Source: Mytilisepta virgata
Taxonomy: Eukaryota > Mollusca > Bivalvia > Mytilida > Mytilidae
Length of the DNA: 64,000 nucleotides
Assembly (NCBI GenBank): GCA_028015205.1
Contig: CM051521.1
Coordinates: 100,168,513 to 100,232,512 of the forward strand
Direction of reading: 5' to 3'
The notes beneath the pieces are model-generated. The model searched no databases, was not told the origin of the DNA, and saw nothing but the letters and a program-made list of their open reading frames with translations. Below, one piece after another: positions 14,001-29,000 of this stretch; within the stretch, counting starts at the first letter, position 1, and each line of letters begins with the position of its first letter. A program made the translations under genes and the position numbers.

Positions 14001-17000
14001 TTCACTTCTAACTCAAATACTTTTGGAGATAAATGCAAAAATGTTAAAATTTTGAAAATTTGACAAAAAAAGGGCAATAACTCCTAAATGGGTTTTGGGA
14101 TTTCCTTTAAAATTTCAGGGTATGTAGATCTCAACATGGCAAACATTTTTCAAATTTACATATCACTTCTATCTCAAATAGTTTATGGGATAAATGACGA
14201 AAAATGTTAAATTTTCAAAATTTGATGAAAAAAGGGCAATAACTCCTAAATGGGTTTTAGCATTTCTTTCAAAATTTCAGGTTAGGTAGATCTTGTCATG
14301 CTGATCAATTTTACCCGATGTCAGATTTTTGATATCTGTAACGGTTTTTAAGTTATAAGCCAAAAACAACACATGCACCCCTATATTCTATTTTTAGCTA
14401 CGACAGCCATGTTTTACATCAGATCAAAATAAATTGAGGATCGTTTGTAGAGGACATGTCATAGATCATTCCTATTAAGTTTCAAACCAATCGGCCCAGC
14501 GGTTTCAGAGGAGAAGATTTTTGAATGAAAAAATTTTGAAAATTTGACAAAAAAAGGGCAACAACTTCTAAATGGGTTTTGGGATTTCCTTAAAAATTTC
14601 AGGGTAGGTGGATCTCAACATGGCAAACATTTTTCAAATTTACATTTCACTTCTATCTCAAATAGTTTTGGAGATAAATGACAAAAAATGTTAAAATTTT
14701 GAAAATTTGACAAAAAAAGGGCAATAACTCCTAAATGGGTTTTGGAATTTCCTTCAAAATTTCAGGGTAGGTAGATCTTGTCATGCTGATCAATTTTACC
14801 CCATGTCAGATTTTCGATATCTGTAACGGTTTTTGAGTTATTAGCAAAAAACAGCAATTTACGCCTATGTTCTATTTTTAGCAACAGTGGCCATGTTTTT
14901 CATCGGATCAATATAAAATGAGGATCGTTTGTGGAGGACATGTCATATATCATTCCTATGAAGCCTCGATCCAATCTGCCCAGCCGTTTCAGAGGAGAAG
15001 ATTTTTGAAAATCAGCCAATCAGAAACAAGAATTGCCTCTGGTGGCCATGTTTCTTGACCAATCAGAACTAAATGAGGAATCTTTGTTGGGGACCTTCCA
15101 TACACCACTCATGCAAAGTTTGGTTGGAATTGGCCAAATGGTTTCTGAGGAGAAGATGTTTGAATGAAAAGTTTACGACGGACGGACGGACGGACGGACG
15201 ACGGACGACGGACGAAAAGTGATGGCAAAACCTCACATGGCCTTTGGCCAGGTGAGCTAATGAGGAAGATTTGTAGAGGACTTTATTAAGATCATTTGTA
15301 CCAAGTTACAAATCAGTTGCACATGTGGTTTCACAGGAGATGATTTTTAAAGTTTCAAACAATCAGAAAAAAGAATTGCTCATTGTGGCCATGTTTTTTG
15401 CCGGATCAAGTCGAAATGACGAATCTTTATAGAAGACCTCACAAACATCCATTGTATCAAGTTACAAATGATTTGCACTTCTGGTTTCGTCGGAGATGAT
15501 TTTTAAAATTTCAGCCAATCAGAAAAAAGAAGTGCCCATGGCAGCCATGTTTTTTGCCGATCAAGACAAAATGAGGAATCTTTGTACAGGACCTCAAAAA
15601 CGTCATTAAGTGCAAATGATTTGTAAGTCCTACAAATCATTTGCACTTGTAGTTTCAAAGGAGATGATTTTTAAAATTTCAGCCAATCAGAAAAAAGAAT
15701 TGCCCATGGCAGCAATGTTTTTTGGCGATCAGACGAAATGAGGAATCTTTGTACAGGACCTCACAAACATCATTTGTATCAACTTATAAATCATTTGCAC
15801 TTGTAGTTTCGTCTGAGATGATTTTAAAAATTTCTGCAAATCAGAAACAAGAATTGCCCATGGCAGCCATGTTTTTTGCCAGATCAAGTTGAAATGAGGA
15901 ATCTTTGTAGAAGACCTCACAAACATCCACTGTATGAAGCTACAAATCATTTGCAATTGTAGTTTCAGAGATGATGATTTTTAAAATTTCAGCCAATCAG
16001 AAACAAGAATTGCCCATGGTTTTTTGCCCGATCAATACGAAATGAGGAATCTTTATACAGGACCTCACAAACATCATTTGTATTAACTTACAAATCATTT
16101 GTACTTGTAGTTTTAAGTGATTTTTTAAGTTTCAGCACACAGCAGCCATGTTTTTCGTCCTATCAAAATGAAATAAGGATTTTTCATAGAGGACCTTTAG
16201 TACATCATCCTTGCAAAGTTAGGTTCCAATTTGCCCAGTAGTTTTAGAGGAGATGATCAAAATCTGAAATATTAACGACGACGACGAACGCAAAGTGATG
16301 GCAATAGCTCACATGTCTTTGCAAGGCAAGCTAAAAAAGGAGTGGACCCACTAAATATCTTGCCATAATACATACATGAACACAGAAGAAAGGTTATCCA
16401 ATACCTGACATTACAACTCAAAAGGAATACATTAAAAGGCATAGTTAAACACATGTGACATTTGTCTGAAAAATCTGATGCAAGTCACTCAAGCCTAAAA
16501 CTGCTCAAGGTCTCAGACTACAATGTAACCAGCAAGAATTAACTTTAGACCAAAAATGGTGAATATATATAAGTCACTCAAGCATGAAACTGAGGTCAAG
16601 GTCAGATAACAGGTCTCAAACTAGTATGTGCCCCACCAAGAACTCTCTTTAGACCATATATGATGGGTCTAGTTATTACAGTTGGTGAGAAATGGACTTG
16701 AGCATGAAAATGTGGCAGAAATTTTACAAATGTTTATAAAGTCAATGAACAATCAAAATGAGGTCATTGTCTCAAGACAAATATAAACCTGCAAAGTTTA
16801 TATCATAAGGCGTCTATGGACCAAAAATGTTCAGTGTAGGTATTGTGTTTGCAAAGTTGTTAAAAGTTTTTGAAAAGTAATCCCTGTATCTTGCTTTCAT
16901 TGAAACTTATTACAGACAAAAATCACTGAAAACCATAGTATAATGATGATTCATGAAGATTATATAAGTCTGAAAGTATTGAACCCATATACAGCCACAA

Positions 17001-20000
17001 TATCACTGAATTTTGTCATTATTTTTTTTGGTTATGCATGAAATGTGATTAAGATATAATTTTAATTTTAATTACCTCCCCTTGAAAACAGACCAATGAA
17101 TTAGTTCTCTTCAAAGCAACATAATTTTAACTCTTTAAAACTCTCTTAACACTTTGTGTTTTTTTCAGATGATTAATCATATTCTGCATGACTAAGGTAC
17201 AGTACTAGATACTGAATCAAAACAAATGTTATTGACAGCATTTTTCAATAAAAAAAATTGCCACCAAATAGTAAGATTCTTTGTTTTTTCCTATTTGCCA
17301 CAGACATGGGAAGCCAGAACTTTTTTTTCTCACTAAAACTGGAAAACTTTCCAAAAGAATATTTATCCATGTTCTTTGAATTTAAATTTTCTAAGAAAAA
17401 CTTACATGTACTGCTTAACTAAATGTTCAATAAACTAACTTTAAGGATTCAACTTTTCATTCCTAAAAGTGTGGTATCAGATCTCTTTTAGACATACCAG
17501 TGAAATCAGACAAAACAGGCAACTGAAGAAAACATCTTTTTCATGTATTTTTTTTAAATGTTGACTATTTGCATGTGGTAATTGTTTGGTATTTTCATTT
17601 TCCCAGCTTTTTTTAGTAGTGATATTTAAATGTTTTTTATCACCCAGTCATACCAACTCACATCTATCATCACAATTTGGCTGATTCAACACAATCTGTG
17701 CAAAGATCCTCCAAAGTGTGCATAGTTTAAAAAAGAAACAGAATACAATTAAATGTTGATGTATTTTGTAAAAAGTAAAAGAGATCATATTTGCAGTAGA
17801 GAATTTCACACACCTAGCTGGGTATTCATTACGACCACCATAATTGTATGACTGAGGACCACCATATCTTGGAGGGGAATATGCTCTAGTTGGTGGACTT
17901 CTGTATCCTCTGTATGGGGGTGGTGACCAGTCTCTCCCATAACCATTGAAACCTGGTGATCTTGATCGTCCTCTATAGTATGGAGATCTGGATCGTCTTC
18001 TTTGTGGACTACGAGAATATGACCGCCTTCTTGGTGTAAGACTTCTAGAGAATGATCGTCGTCTGGGTGGAGGACTTCTAGAATACATTCTTCTTCTAGG
18101 CCTGGGTGTTCTTGATCTTGATCTTGACCTAGTTCTTGACCTTGTGAATGATCTTGACCTGCCTCTAAATTTTTTGGGGGTCCAAGACCTTGATCTTGAT
18201 CTTGTCCTTGGTGTTAATGATCTTGTTCTAAGTCTTGGAGATCTGCTCCTAAGTCGAGGAGTAATAGATCTTGAACGTGACCTTGAATAAGATTTTTTTT
18301 TCCGGTATGGAGATCTTGAACGACTTTTAGTGTATGATCGTTTCTTTGGTGGGGGAGTTCTTGAAGACTTTTTATCTCTTGATCCAGCCTTTGGTGTTCT
18401 TGACCTATAACAAATAAGATTGAAAATTATAATACATGACATTTGAATAAGAATGTATATTGTAGTTTTTAACAAGCGGCCCCAATACTCATAACCCACT
18501 GTAAATTTTTCTTGAAAAACCTTATATTCATTGAATGCGTGCTTGTATAGTTTACACAAAAGACTGAATGTAAATCTTGTTCCAGCTAAGACAATGAGAG
18601 CAAGAATCATGTGTTCAACATTAGGCTATAGAGAATTAGGCCATCTATTATCTTTAAGTAGGAACACTGGTTTTAAATAAATCAACAAACCTGGATCTTG
18701 ATCTTGACCTTGGAGAATTAGTTCTTCGTCTCCTTGGACTTTTTGACTTTGATTTTTTCTTCTGGTCCCTTTCTGAGGATGGTCTTGTATAATCATCCAA
18801 TGGACTGAAGAAAACAATAAAATAATATTTATTATACATTTACATGTCGTTGATTCTATAAAAACATACCAATTTATTTGTCATAATAAAAACTTTTTTT
18901 TTTAACACAACATGCAAGAGATTTAAAATAATAACATGTAAATAATAACTTAGTTTATAGGACAGCCATAAATACAATGTAAATTTTTTGTCTCCAAACT
19001 GTAATTCATCAGCAAGAATGTGACACTTACAGAAATTACTCGGTTTGTTTTACAGAATTTGTTATTTCCTATATCAGTCAACCTTGGAACGTGTTTTCTA
19101 TTAGAATTCAATACCATTATGAAGGATAAGTTTTTGAGATGGTTAGATTAATTCATATCTAATGGAATACCAGCAACACTTCAATTAAATTTGTAGCATT
19201 AAATCAGATAAAAGAGAGCCTAAATGTGAATGAACTATAGCTGACGTAAAAGATATTTGAAATTTTTGCTTATCTTCATTTTGCATTTTTCAAGGCAACC
19301 ATAATGTGCAATATCATCAAGTAAGAATAATATGCTGTTGGCGTGACCAATGATGCAAGCACAGCAATAAGTCTTTCCAGAAACTCATTTCAACACGATT
19401 CTGACTCTAAAATTATAATTTGAAGCAAGTTATTTCCCTTACTTTACTAACTTCCATTTCCGGCAAACGATACTTTTTCTAGCCTTAGTATGTAGCATGA
19501 TAAGGCTGCCCCCATTTAACAAAGACTTTTCTAAATGACCCATATGTAGAAAATGCATATGCTCCTATAGTGCTCGATATAAAACACAATTTTATAATAC
19601 AATTTTACTGCAACAGCTCACCTGAAGCAAAGAAGTGACTGAAATTTTAATGAGAACTTTACCAAACATGCACCACAAGTAAATGACTTACTTTGCTTTG
19701 CATAAAAGTCTTTTCTTTTCTCTATAGAATTCATGCTCAGAAAGAGGTTTTGAAGCAACCTGGGGTGGTATAAATCCTGGAGGTACTCCAAATGGTGGAG
19801 GGACTACATTTGGATGATACAACAGCGGTCTGTATCCTGGAGGTGGCAAAGCAGTATTCGGCAGTGAAGCTGAAAACAATTAAAAAATTTTGATGAAAAT
19901 AAAATCACTTTTTTTCAATAAACTAAATGATAAATTCCATCTGGTATAATGAACAGAAAATTTAAATTAAAAACAATTTAAAATCAGAAAGAAATACGAT

Positions 20001-23000
20001 TACTCAGAAACTAATGCAATATTAAAACCCTCACATTTCTCACATTAAGCTAGTTGTAAAATAATTCATGTAATCTCACATTACTGTTTGTCATAAAAGA
20101 TTAAAGGAAATGTAAAAATTTCTACTGTAATTATATACTTCTTTTTTTCTCTACAAAATCAAACAGATGCCTTCTTTTAAAAGTCTTAAAATTAATTCTT
20201 TGGTTGACTTTTCATTTCTAACATTATAACTAATGCTTCTTTAAGATCAAATACACATTGGACATACTGACCTGGTGGAATATGTGGAGGATATCCTCCT
20301 CCAATGGAAGGTATAGGTACAGGAGGAACATAACTTTCTGTGGATATCACTGGTTTAGATTCAGCAGGTCTATAATTAAAAAAAAACCTTTATAATGCAA
20401 TAATTCATACATGCGGAGAAAACTTAAAACTTCAATTGGGCTATTAATATCAGAAGATTGTTCATACTAATTGATAGTTATAACAACTGTTGCAATGACA
20501 TTGAATTTAATTTCTATGAATTTTAGGAATGACCTTTATGTTCCAATTATTTATTTTACAAGTGATGCTGGTAAAGCTCTTTAAAAAAAAACCCAAATCT
20601 AAAAATTAGTGGAAATATTGAACACAAATAATAACCAAAGAGAAACATACCTGTATGATGTTGTTGTTTTAGCAGCTTCTGTAATAAGGAAAAAAAAAAT
20701 TAAACGAGAAAAAATTCTATTATCATTTACTACATACATTTACTTCCCCTTGAAAGAAGTGTGCTGGTCTTATGTGTAATACAGATAGATCTAATGTTGT
20801 TGCTTCTATTTCAATTTTTTTCATTTAATAACTGTTACTTTCAAGTATACGTCTGTTGTGATTTTGGACTTTAACATTTGACTGTTGGTCGAATTTACTG
20901 TGTGTTATTTGTTGATTATAATACAGCTATATCCTCGAATTTACTGTGTGTTATTTGTTGATTATAATACAGCTATATCCTTTGATAAAAATATGTAAAA
21001 ATGATTAATATTTATAAAAGAATTCCATTTTTTGCATTGAAGGTCTCAATTTGACTATAAGGACCACAATTCCTTTGGCTAGATTTTTGTGTTGTACATG
21101 TTGTAATTTTTTCCAGAACTAATCCAACATGTGACTCTTACTTAAAATGAAACCGATTCATTCACTGCTTGATCTGCCTTGTCTTGGATTCTATGAATAA
21201 TGATTTCTCAACTAATTTTAAGCCTTCATTACATTTTTCTTTCACATATTTTAAATAGAAATTCTACCTTGACTAGTTGTAGTTATAGCCTGTCGTCCAC
21301 TCAAAACTGCAATTCCCTGAAAACAATACAAATAAAATGTTATAATCTGGAAACATTATTTATGACATACATTACATCACTTCTTCATTTTCCTTAAATT
21401 TATCTTTCAAGTTAAATAATAATCTCAACCCTACATTAAACTATCAAATGAAGAGTTGTTTACAAATAGTACAGATTTTTTGGATTAAGCTTTTTTTTTT
21501 AGCATATTACCTGTTACTGTCTGAACCATCTAAGCTACATCTGGCTAATGTCACCTTTTTAAACAATAGGCTCAGTGGGCTGAGCCTGTATCGCTCACCT
21601 TGCAGTCACAAACTTTTGATTTGATTTGACAGACTAGATTGATTTCTGGAAACTTTGTAAATGATCTTCTATAAATGCTTCATACCAACTATAAGTTCAT
21701 TGGCCAAATGGTTTCAGAGGATAAGTTTTAAATTTTGACCAATCAGAACACATAAAGGTTTCTGGTGGCCATTTTGTTTCATGGACTAGAAAGATTTATG
21801 CAAAGTTTGTAAAGGACCTTCCATAGATGTTCCGTACCAAAAATAAGTTCATTTGGCTTTACAGTTTCAGAGGAGAAGTTTTAAATTTCGACCAATCAGA
21901 ACATGTATATGCTCATAGCGGCCATTTTGTTTCACACACCGGGATGATTTATGCAAACTTTGTAAAGGACCTTCCATAGAAGCTACAGGCCAAGTTTCAG
22001 TTTAATAGGTCCAGGGGTTTCAGAGGAGAAGATGAAAATGTAAAAGTTTAAAGACGGACAGACGTCATATGCCTAGTGATGACAAAAGCTCACATGGCCT
22101 TTGGCAAGGCGAGCTAAAAAAAACAAATGAATTTAACTGTAAGCATCTTTCCAATAATATTACCTTTCCCTTTTCTTCAGGTTCTTTCTTTTCATCTAGT
22201 ACTGGTGTTTCAGGCTCAGGATCCGATGTCAAATCTATTGTCTTCACACTTAAAAAGAACAAATATGTATTACTGTTTTAGTCATCTTATTTGAAATAGT
22301 TATGCACATATCGCATGGTTAAAAAATTCTCTAATTAGACAGGCATGAGAAGTCTAAGTTACACTGGCTCTCTCTTAAAATTCAAGTTACTGGTAATTTG
22401 TAAAAAGTTGTTTGACATCAGAGGAATCTAAGACTAATGTTGCACATTCTAGGGAGCTTTTAGAACAAAAACCATCTAACTCACCCGAGATAAATGTTTT
22501 ATTCTTACATGTATATACCTTACTACCAAATAAGGTGTAAATTGCACATGGTAATAAAAGACCAGAAAGAACAAACCAAATGATATTGAAAGACCACGTG
22601 TCCAGTGATTTCGTGCACTAAAGTTACTTATTTACCTAGTGTCTAGCTTTAAAGGAGCTGATGTAACTGTTACTGCAGCCGTTGTTTTAGGCACTGCAGT
22701 GACTGTTGTTCCAGATGTTGTTTTAGGTACTGAAGTGGTTGTCAATGATGATGTTTTTGGTGGTGGTGGTGGTGGCGAAGATGAAGATTTATTTTCTCGC
22801 TTTTGATATAGAGTTTCATTTTTGAAATTATTTACTGAAACTCTTAATGATTTGTTGATGATTAATTTATCAGGTGAGACATTCTCCTCATGGCAAGTGG
22901 GGCATTTATGATCTTCATCTTCTATTAAATGATTTCTTATACCTGAAAAATATAAACTTTTTCTTATTACATGTAAGTATATAGACCCATTAATATACAA

Positions 23001-26000
23001 TGACTGACAAATAATGGCCTCAACTATGATGACACAGTTGTAAACAGCTTCCAAAAGGTTCTAGTTAAACAAAATTCTAATGTACTAAAAATTTATCAGC
23101 AATTTATTGTTATCATAAGTTCTTTTAAAATTGACAATAATTTGTTATAACGTACATTCATCGCAGTAACTATTTCCACAACAAGGTATAACTACAGCAT
23201 CAGTTAACAAATCTTTACATAATAAACATGTTAATTCTGATGGTACTTCTACATCATCTTTCTTTTCTTCAACAGGTGCTGGTAAAAAAGGTGGCCTTTC
23301 CTTTTTTCCTTTCTTGAATGCTTGCCTAAAATATTCTCACAGTGATAATGTCATGTAATTTCATAGAAAAAATTGCAATATATGAATTAAATGTGTCAAC
23401 ATATCTTCTTCTAAGTATGAAAATCATCATAAACTCTGAATTCATTGTATTTTGTTGGATACCATTGTGTTTGGTTAAAAAGAATTCCAATTTTAAATTC
23501 TTGTATATGACAATAGGCATATCTCATCATAGTGTTATTACAAAATATATCAAAACCACAAAATTCAGTATCCTCAATCTAACAAATTTTCACTAAACCA
23601 CAAAAATAAATGAATCCTATATAGATAAATGCCCCCTTTTCACCATTTCTTTAAAAGTTCAAAAGTTTATAAATTACATCTGATGAGAGGTACTTACTGG
23701 TCTATGGTGGGAACAGCATATCTTCCATCACCCAATGACATAGCCCCTGGTTCTGACCGGTTAGCAGTTGTCAGAAAGGTATGAGGAATTCCTGTTGGCC
23801 TTTTCATCCTGGTACCTTCTTCAGTTTTTGGAGATCCACTTGCATCCTAATAATTTAATAAATACAATAAGATATATAGAAGAAAGGTATCCTCAGTGCT
23901 GAAATTGAAGTTTCATGACATTACAGAAAGTTATTATGTGCATTAGATATGTACCGAATAAATCGTTTTCTTCTCCTAAATGTATATGTACAATTTTTAT
24001 AATGTGCATGGTACAGTAAAGTATACAAAACTTCTTTGTTTGAGAAATATCCTTTTGTTTATGTGTTCTGAAATACACTAATTAACAAGAAGTTTAAATC
24101 TAAATAAAAACTAAATTTCCTTGTCACAGTAATCCATAATAAAAAAAAATTTTATATCCTACACATAACAATATCACAGTATATCAAAACAAATATTTAT
24201 ATTTTGTTTAATGAAGTTCTCTGCCATTATGTCACCCTTTACACAGAAATGATGACAGGTTTTAAAGTTTCTTATTTGATCTTTGCCTGCTGGCAAATTA
24301 GGGCTTTCACAATATACAGGTGGTATCTTCCAGAGTTAAGTGGAATATAATATACATGTGTACTATTTGTCCATAACCATACAATCAAATAATGTCTACT
24401 GGATTCAAATTATCAAGCATTATGAAATCTTTTATCAACAGTTTTACTTACTGTAGTAGCTGCGACATTTGGACAGTTGTGGATAAAGTGACCGGTCCTG
24501 TTACATTTAAAGCATACATAGGAGGGTGATGGTGTCCCTGTTGGCAACTTCTTCTGATAGCTGTAATTGATGTATAAAATTTTCACAATTCATCCATTGT
24601 TTAATTTGTTTACACTTTCATATAATGATGATGTGATAAATATTGTGTAAATAAGCAAATTTAATAAATCTGTATAAAACATATACAGTGCCTTAAAGCT
24701 ATAAATGTTATCAACTGCTGTTGAAGGGTAAGCATATCTGCCTGCACCCTCCAACCAATGCCAATTTATGAGGACATCTGATATATGCAAATTACATTTC
24801 AAACATTTGAACTATGTTAACTATAGCAACTTGTTATTTGTAAAGCCACCAATATTTTTATATTTAAATCTGCTTTCACAATGCAATTCTCCCTTTATAT
24901 CACAGATGATCAATACAGCACTGCTTTATTTTTATTTCTATAAGTACATATTTGAAATGTAATTGGATTCATCTTGGGAAATGCATCAATAATGTTGGAT
25001 AAATGAAATGTGTGCTCTTACTTTGCAGGATCAAAGTCTTTGGTAGACTGTTTCATCATAGCTTTAATCTTGTCCTCTTCAGATCCAACAGCACTGACCA
25101 AGTCTGCAACCTTTTAATTCAAAATTTTTCATTATTGCTCTTTATAAGAAATGGCAATATTGTGTTGGCCAGTTTTTGTAGCATGTTGGAGTACCTGGAT
25201 AAAACTACTGACCATTGGCAGGAAAACAAGAGTCCTTGTCAATTAAATTAGAAATGAATTTACCTTATAATAAGTAGCATTTATATTTTAATATAGACAT
25301 GTCAATGGGAAAAGGCTTGAAACCATATTCACATTTTTCTTTATTTTTATTTCTTCGAAACAAAGGTAATATAATATCTGAATTCTTTTAGCCAAGAGAA
25401 ATATTTATATCCTTTTCAAAAACTACCATCTGATGATATACAGTACCAATTTCAAAACTGAACTCCTGTAAATTTAAAATAGCAGTACAAAACAAAATAA
25501 AAGTACTTGCTGCCAGATTTTTATCCATATATTGAAATATTGGGTTTCTTTATCCAAAATGACTGAGACATCATAAATATATATGGTACTTTACCAATTT
25601 TGGGCATATCTCCTGGCCCTTTGATACTTTGCATATGCATTAATTTTTATTGGCAGTAATTTATGAAGTTGTGTCTTGAGGTTTAATGAATTTAAAAGTT
25701 TTATTAAAACTGTCTAGTAGTAGCATGACATGAAATATGTAATCTTGCAATCATACCCACCTCAGCTAAGTTATCCTTATTTACAATTGGGTTAGGCATC
25801 TGTACTTGTGGTTGCTATTGACAAAAAATAATCAAAAACATATATATATTTATATTCTGTTAAACAAAATAAAATGATACATCTCTTACTCCCTCTCACT
25901 AACTGTTTAAATTTAGTAATGGTGGCTTGTCAAAGAACACAAGTAAAAAAATCCCAACAACTTAATTTAGTTTCATCACTATGAACTATGCCTTTCCACA

Positions 26001-29000
26001 TTTACCATGGCACAGGTATAAAGGTTCAAAGACATTATAGAAAACTAGACCTAAACCTAAAACATATTTCTTATTTTATATGAATTACATGTACTGTGGA
26101 GGAGACAGCCACTGTGGTGTCCAAACTCTCAATTCATACACATCATTTTCAAATGGTTAGTTATTCCTTTCTGCTGCACATGATTTCTTTCAAGTCATCA
26201 TGAACTGGATTCTATCTGGTTTACGAGGTGAACATCTTTTGAATTGCTTCAACATGGTTAAAAATCCCCCAAACAAGAAAATACTTGTGACAATTCTGTG
26301 AGCAAATTCTATGCTTCATTTCCAGTTTTGTAACTACAAATACAAGAATTTTCTCTTCTTCCTTCTTCTAGTGGTGGTAATTATCATGTTCTAAAGAAAT
26401 TCCTCCCAAAAAATTCAATGCATAAGAAACTAGAACCATGTAGGCAAAGGCATTTAGGACCTCAAACTGCCACAAACTATTAGAGGCTCAAAAGAGCCTG
26501 TATCACCCACCTAAATTTCATTAGCAGACTTGGGGCGGAATAAATTTTTACCATAGATAAAATTCTAAAAGAGAAGCACCTAAGGACCATCCTGCCAATT
26601 TTGGTTCTAATTCACTCATAGGTTTCAGAAATATAGATCTTACAGTGAATTTTCCTACTGGCTTTTATAATAAATTAACATTGCCTTAGGAGACCATCAG
26701 GTCATCGCATATACTTCTGAAAGATAACCCCCTAAGAACAACCAATTTTGGTTCCAACTGGCCAACAGGTTTTGGACCAGAAGATCTTAAAGTGAATTTT
26801 TTCATAGGGTGCTATGGTAAACTAAGTACATTGTACGCCTTTGGTGGCCATCTTGGATGATCATCAGATATAGTTTTGAAAGATGACCACCTAAGGACCA
26901 TTGCTGCAAAGATTAGTTCCAATTGGCTTAGTGGTTTCAAACAAGAAGATCTATTAGTATTTTTCCCTTTGAGTTCTATACTAAACTTAGTTCGATGGTG
27001 GCAGTCTTGAATGGAATTCTGGGTTTTCAAATTTAATGCTGAAAGAGGACCAACTAAAGACCTTTGCTGCCAAGTTTGGTTCCAATTGGATCAGAAAAGA
27101 TATTTGAGTGAATTTCCCATAGGGTCCCATTATAAACTAAGTTCACCTTTGGCAGCCATCTTGAATGGCACGTCTGGATGATTGGATATATTTCTGAAAG
27201 AGGACCACCTACGGACCATTACTGCTAAGTTTGATTACAATTGGCATAGTAGTTTCAATCAAAACATATTTTTCACACTGGCGGCCACGTTGGATTGTCG
27301 AATGGCATCAAATGAATAAAAGAACAACGTTCCAATATCCCCATCCACATGGCCCTTCATTTAGTGGAGAAAGTTAAATAGATCCAACACAATATTTGCT
27401 TAATACTTGTATATCCACTAAGATACAACACAGGTAAAAACAAGTATGCACACAAAAAAAAAAGTTGAACATTTCGGCAAATTTTCTAAACGAATATTCT
27501 CAAATTCGTACACAATCTATACATGTCTCGACCAGTGTGATAGATTTAAATCTGAACACATTTTGCTTAAATTGAAAAGCAATACACTTGTTATTTCCTG
27601 CCATTTAGAGTATTTCTTTGGTGTTTTACTTCAAATCATTAAAGAAAAATTCCACAACTAAGGAACAATAGTCATGATATATCAGCACTCTCAATTATTA
27701 AACTCTGAAATATTAAATTGCTCAGCAAGCCTCGCAACTAAAATTTTGAAAGTTTAATCATCTTGTGTTGATAAATAGCATAATCTACTATCCTGCCGTG
27801 TGGAATGTATACAAGTGCAATACATATTTCTTTGATATACCATAAAAACAAGTCTCCATATGAATTTCATCAAAATTCACAAATAAATTTAGACGTGAGA
27901 GCACTTACAAGACAATTTTAGCAAAATTTCAAAGTTCAAAGGGCAATAACTCCGCCAAAACTTGTGTTACTGCACTCGAATTTGAACTTGATACCATCAA
28001 CATACATCTTCCATATGAATTTCATCAAAATCCGCAAATAAATGTAGGTATGAGGGCGCTTACAAGGCAATTTAAGCAAAATTTCAAAGTTCAAAGAGCA
28101 ATAACTCCGCCAAAACTTGTGTTACTGCACTCGAATTTCAACTTGATCTAGATCTAGATACGATCAAAACACATATTCCATTTGAATTACATGAAAATCC
28201 GCAAATAAATGTAGGCATGATAAGGCATACAAGGCAATTTTAACAAGTCCAAAGGGCAATAACTCCACCAAAACTCATGTTACCACACTTGAATTAGAAC
28301 TAGATCGAGCTGCCATCAAAACACATCTTCCATATGTTTCATCAAAATCCCTAAATAAATGAAGGCGAGAGAGCGCTTACAATGGGGATGGACGGAAATA
28401 CTACCCGCATTTTTATGTGCCCTTGTCGTGAGAGACAACAAACCTGATAGACAACCATGCAGGTTCCAATTGGTCGAGAGATTTTAGAGAAAGTTTAAAG
28501 TAAGTACAATGCCAATGACTTTAAAGATTGCCATGTTTGACCTTTGTAGCATATATAACTAGTGTTCCAGTAATTCAGGTGAAATCAATTAAATACTGAC
28601 TGATTATCAGATGCAATATCTAGTAAATCAATAAATTTCTTTGTAATATCTGCTGTATATTCAAACTTAAAAATGATTCAAAGATATGGTGGATCAATTT
28701 AGAAAGTTCTGTTTTAGTTAACATTTTTCAGGTCTGGTAATTATAACTCATTTCACACTCCATCAATTTCCATAAAAACTATAGAAAACAGTAAAGGGTA
28801 ACTAGAAACTCTTAAGGACCTGAATGGCTCACCATCTATCTTTATTTCAAATCTTTGACTAATGTAATCCCGATTAAACCACTTACCAAGTCCATTAAAA
28901 CTTAAAAAAACTCAAACATTCCTGTGATATCAGTCATATTTGGCTCATTTTTTTGTTAAATTTCCAATTTTCGAGAAGATGATTGGTCAAAGGATCTGAC

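Larger units (their letters stand above)
13125..16334 (-). mobile_element. HINE/Helentron-like element A2, outer copy interrupted by A3
   Basis: On the plus strand it opens with CCAGAGGCTCCTAGGAGTC and CTCGCCTGG, and closes with a (CGA)n run at about 16276, AAGTGATGGCAATAGCTCAC and GCAAGGCAAGCTAA. Its body is a diverged tandem array (about 150-bp period) with markers CAGCCAATCAGAAA, AATTGCCCATGGCAGCCATG and ATGAGGAATCTTTGTA. It is split at 13652/15261 by element A3. It lies in RBBP6 intron 16. Confidence 0.7.

Noticed and set aside
15729..15956. 75-codon minus-strand frame with internal repeats
   Set aside because: It is produced by the tandem body of element A2.
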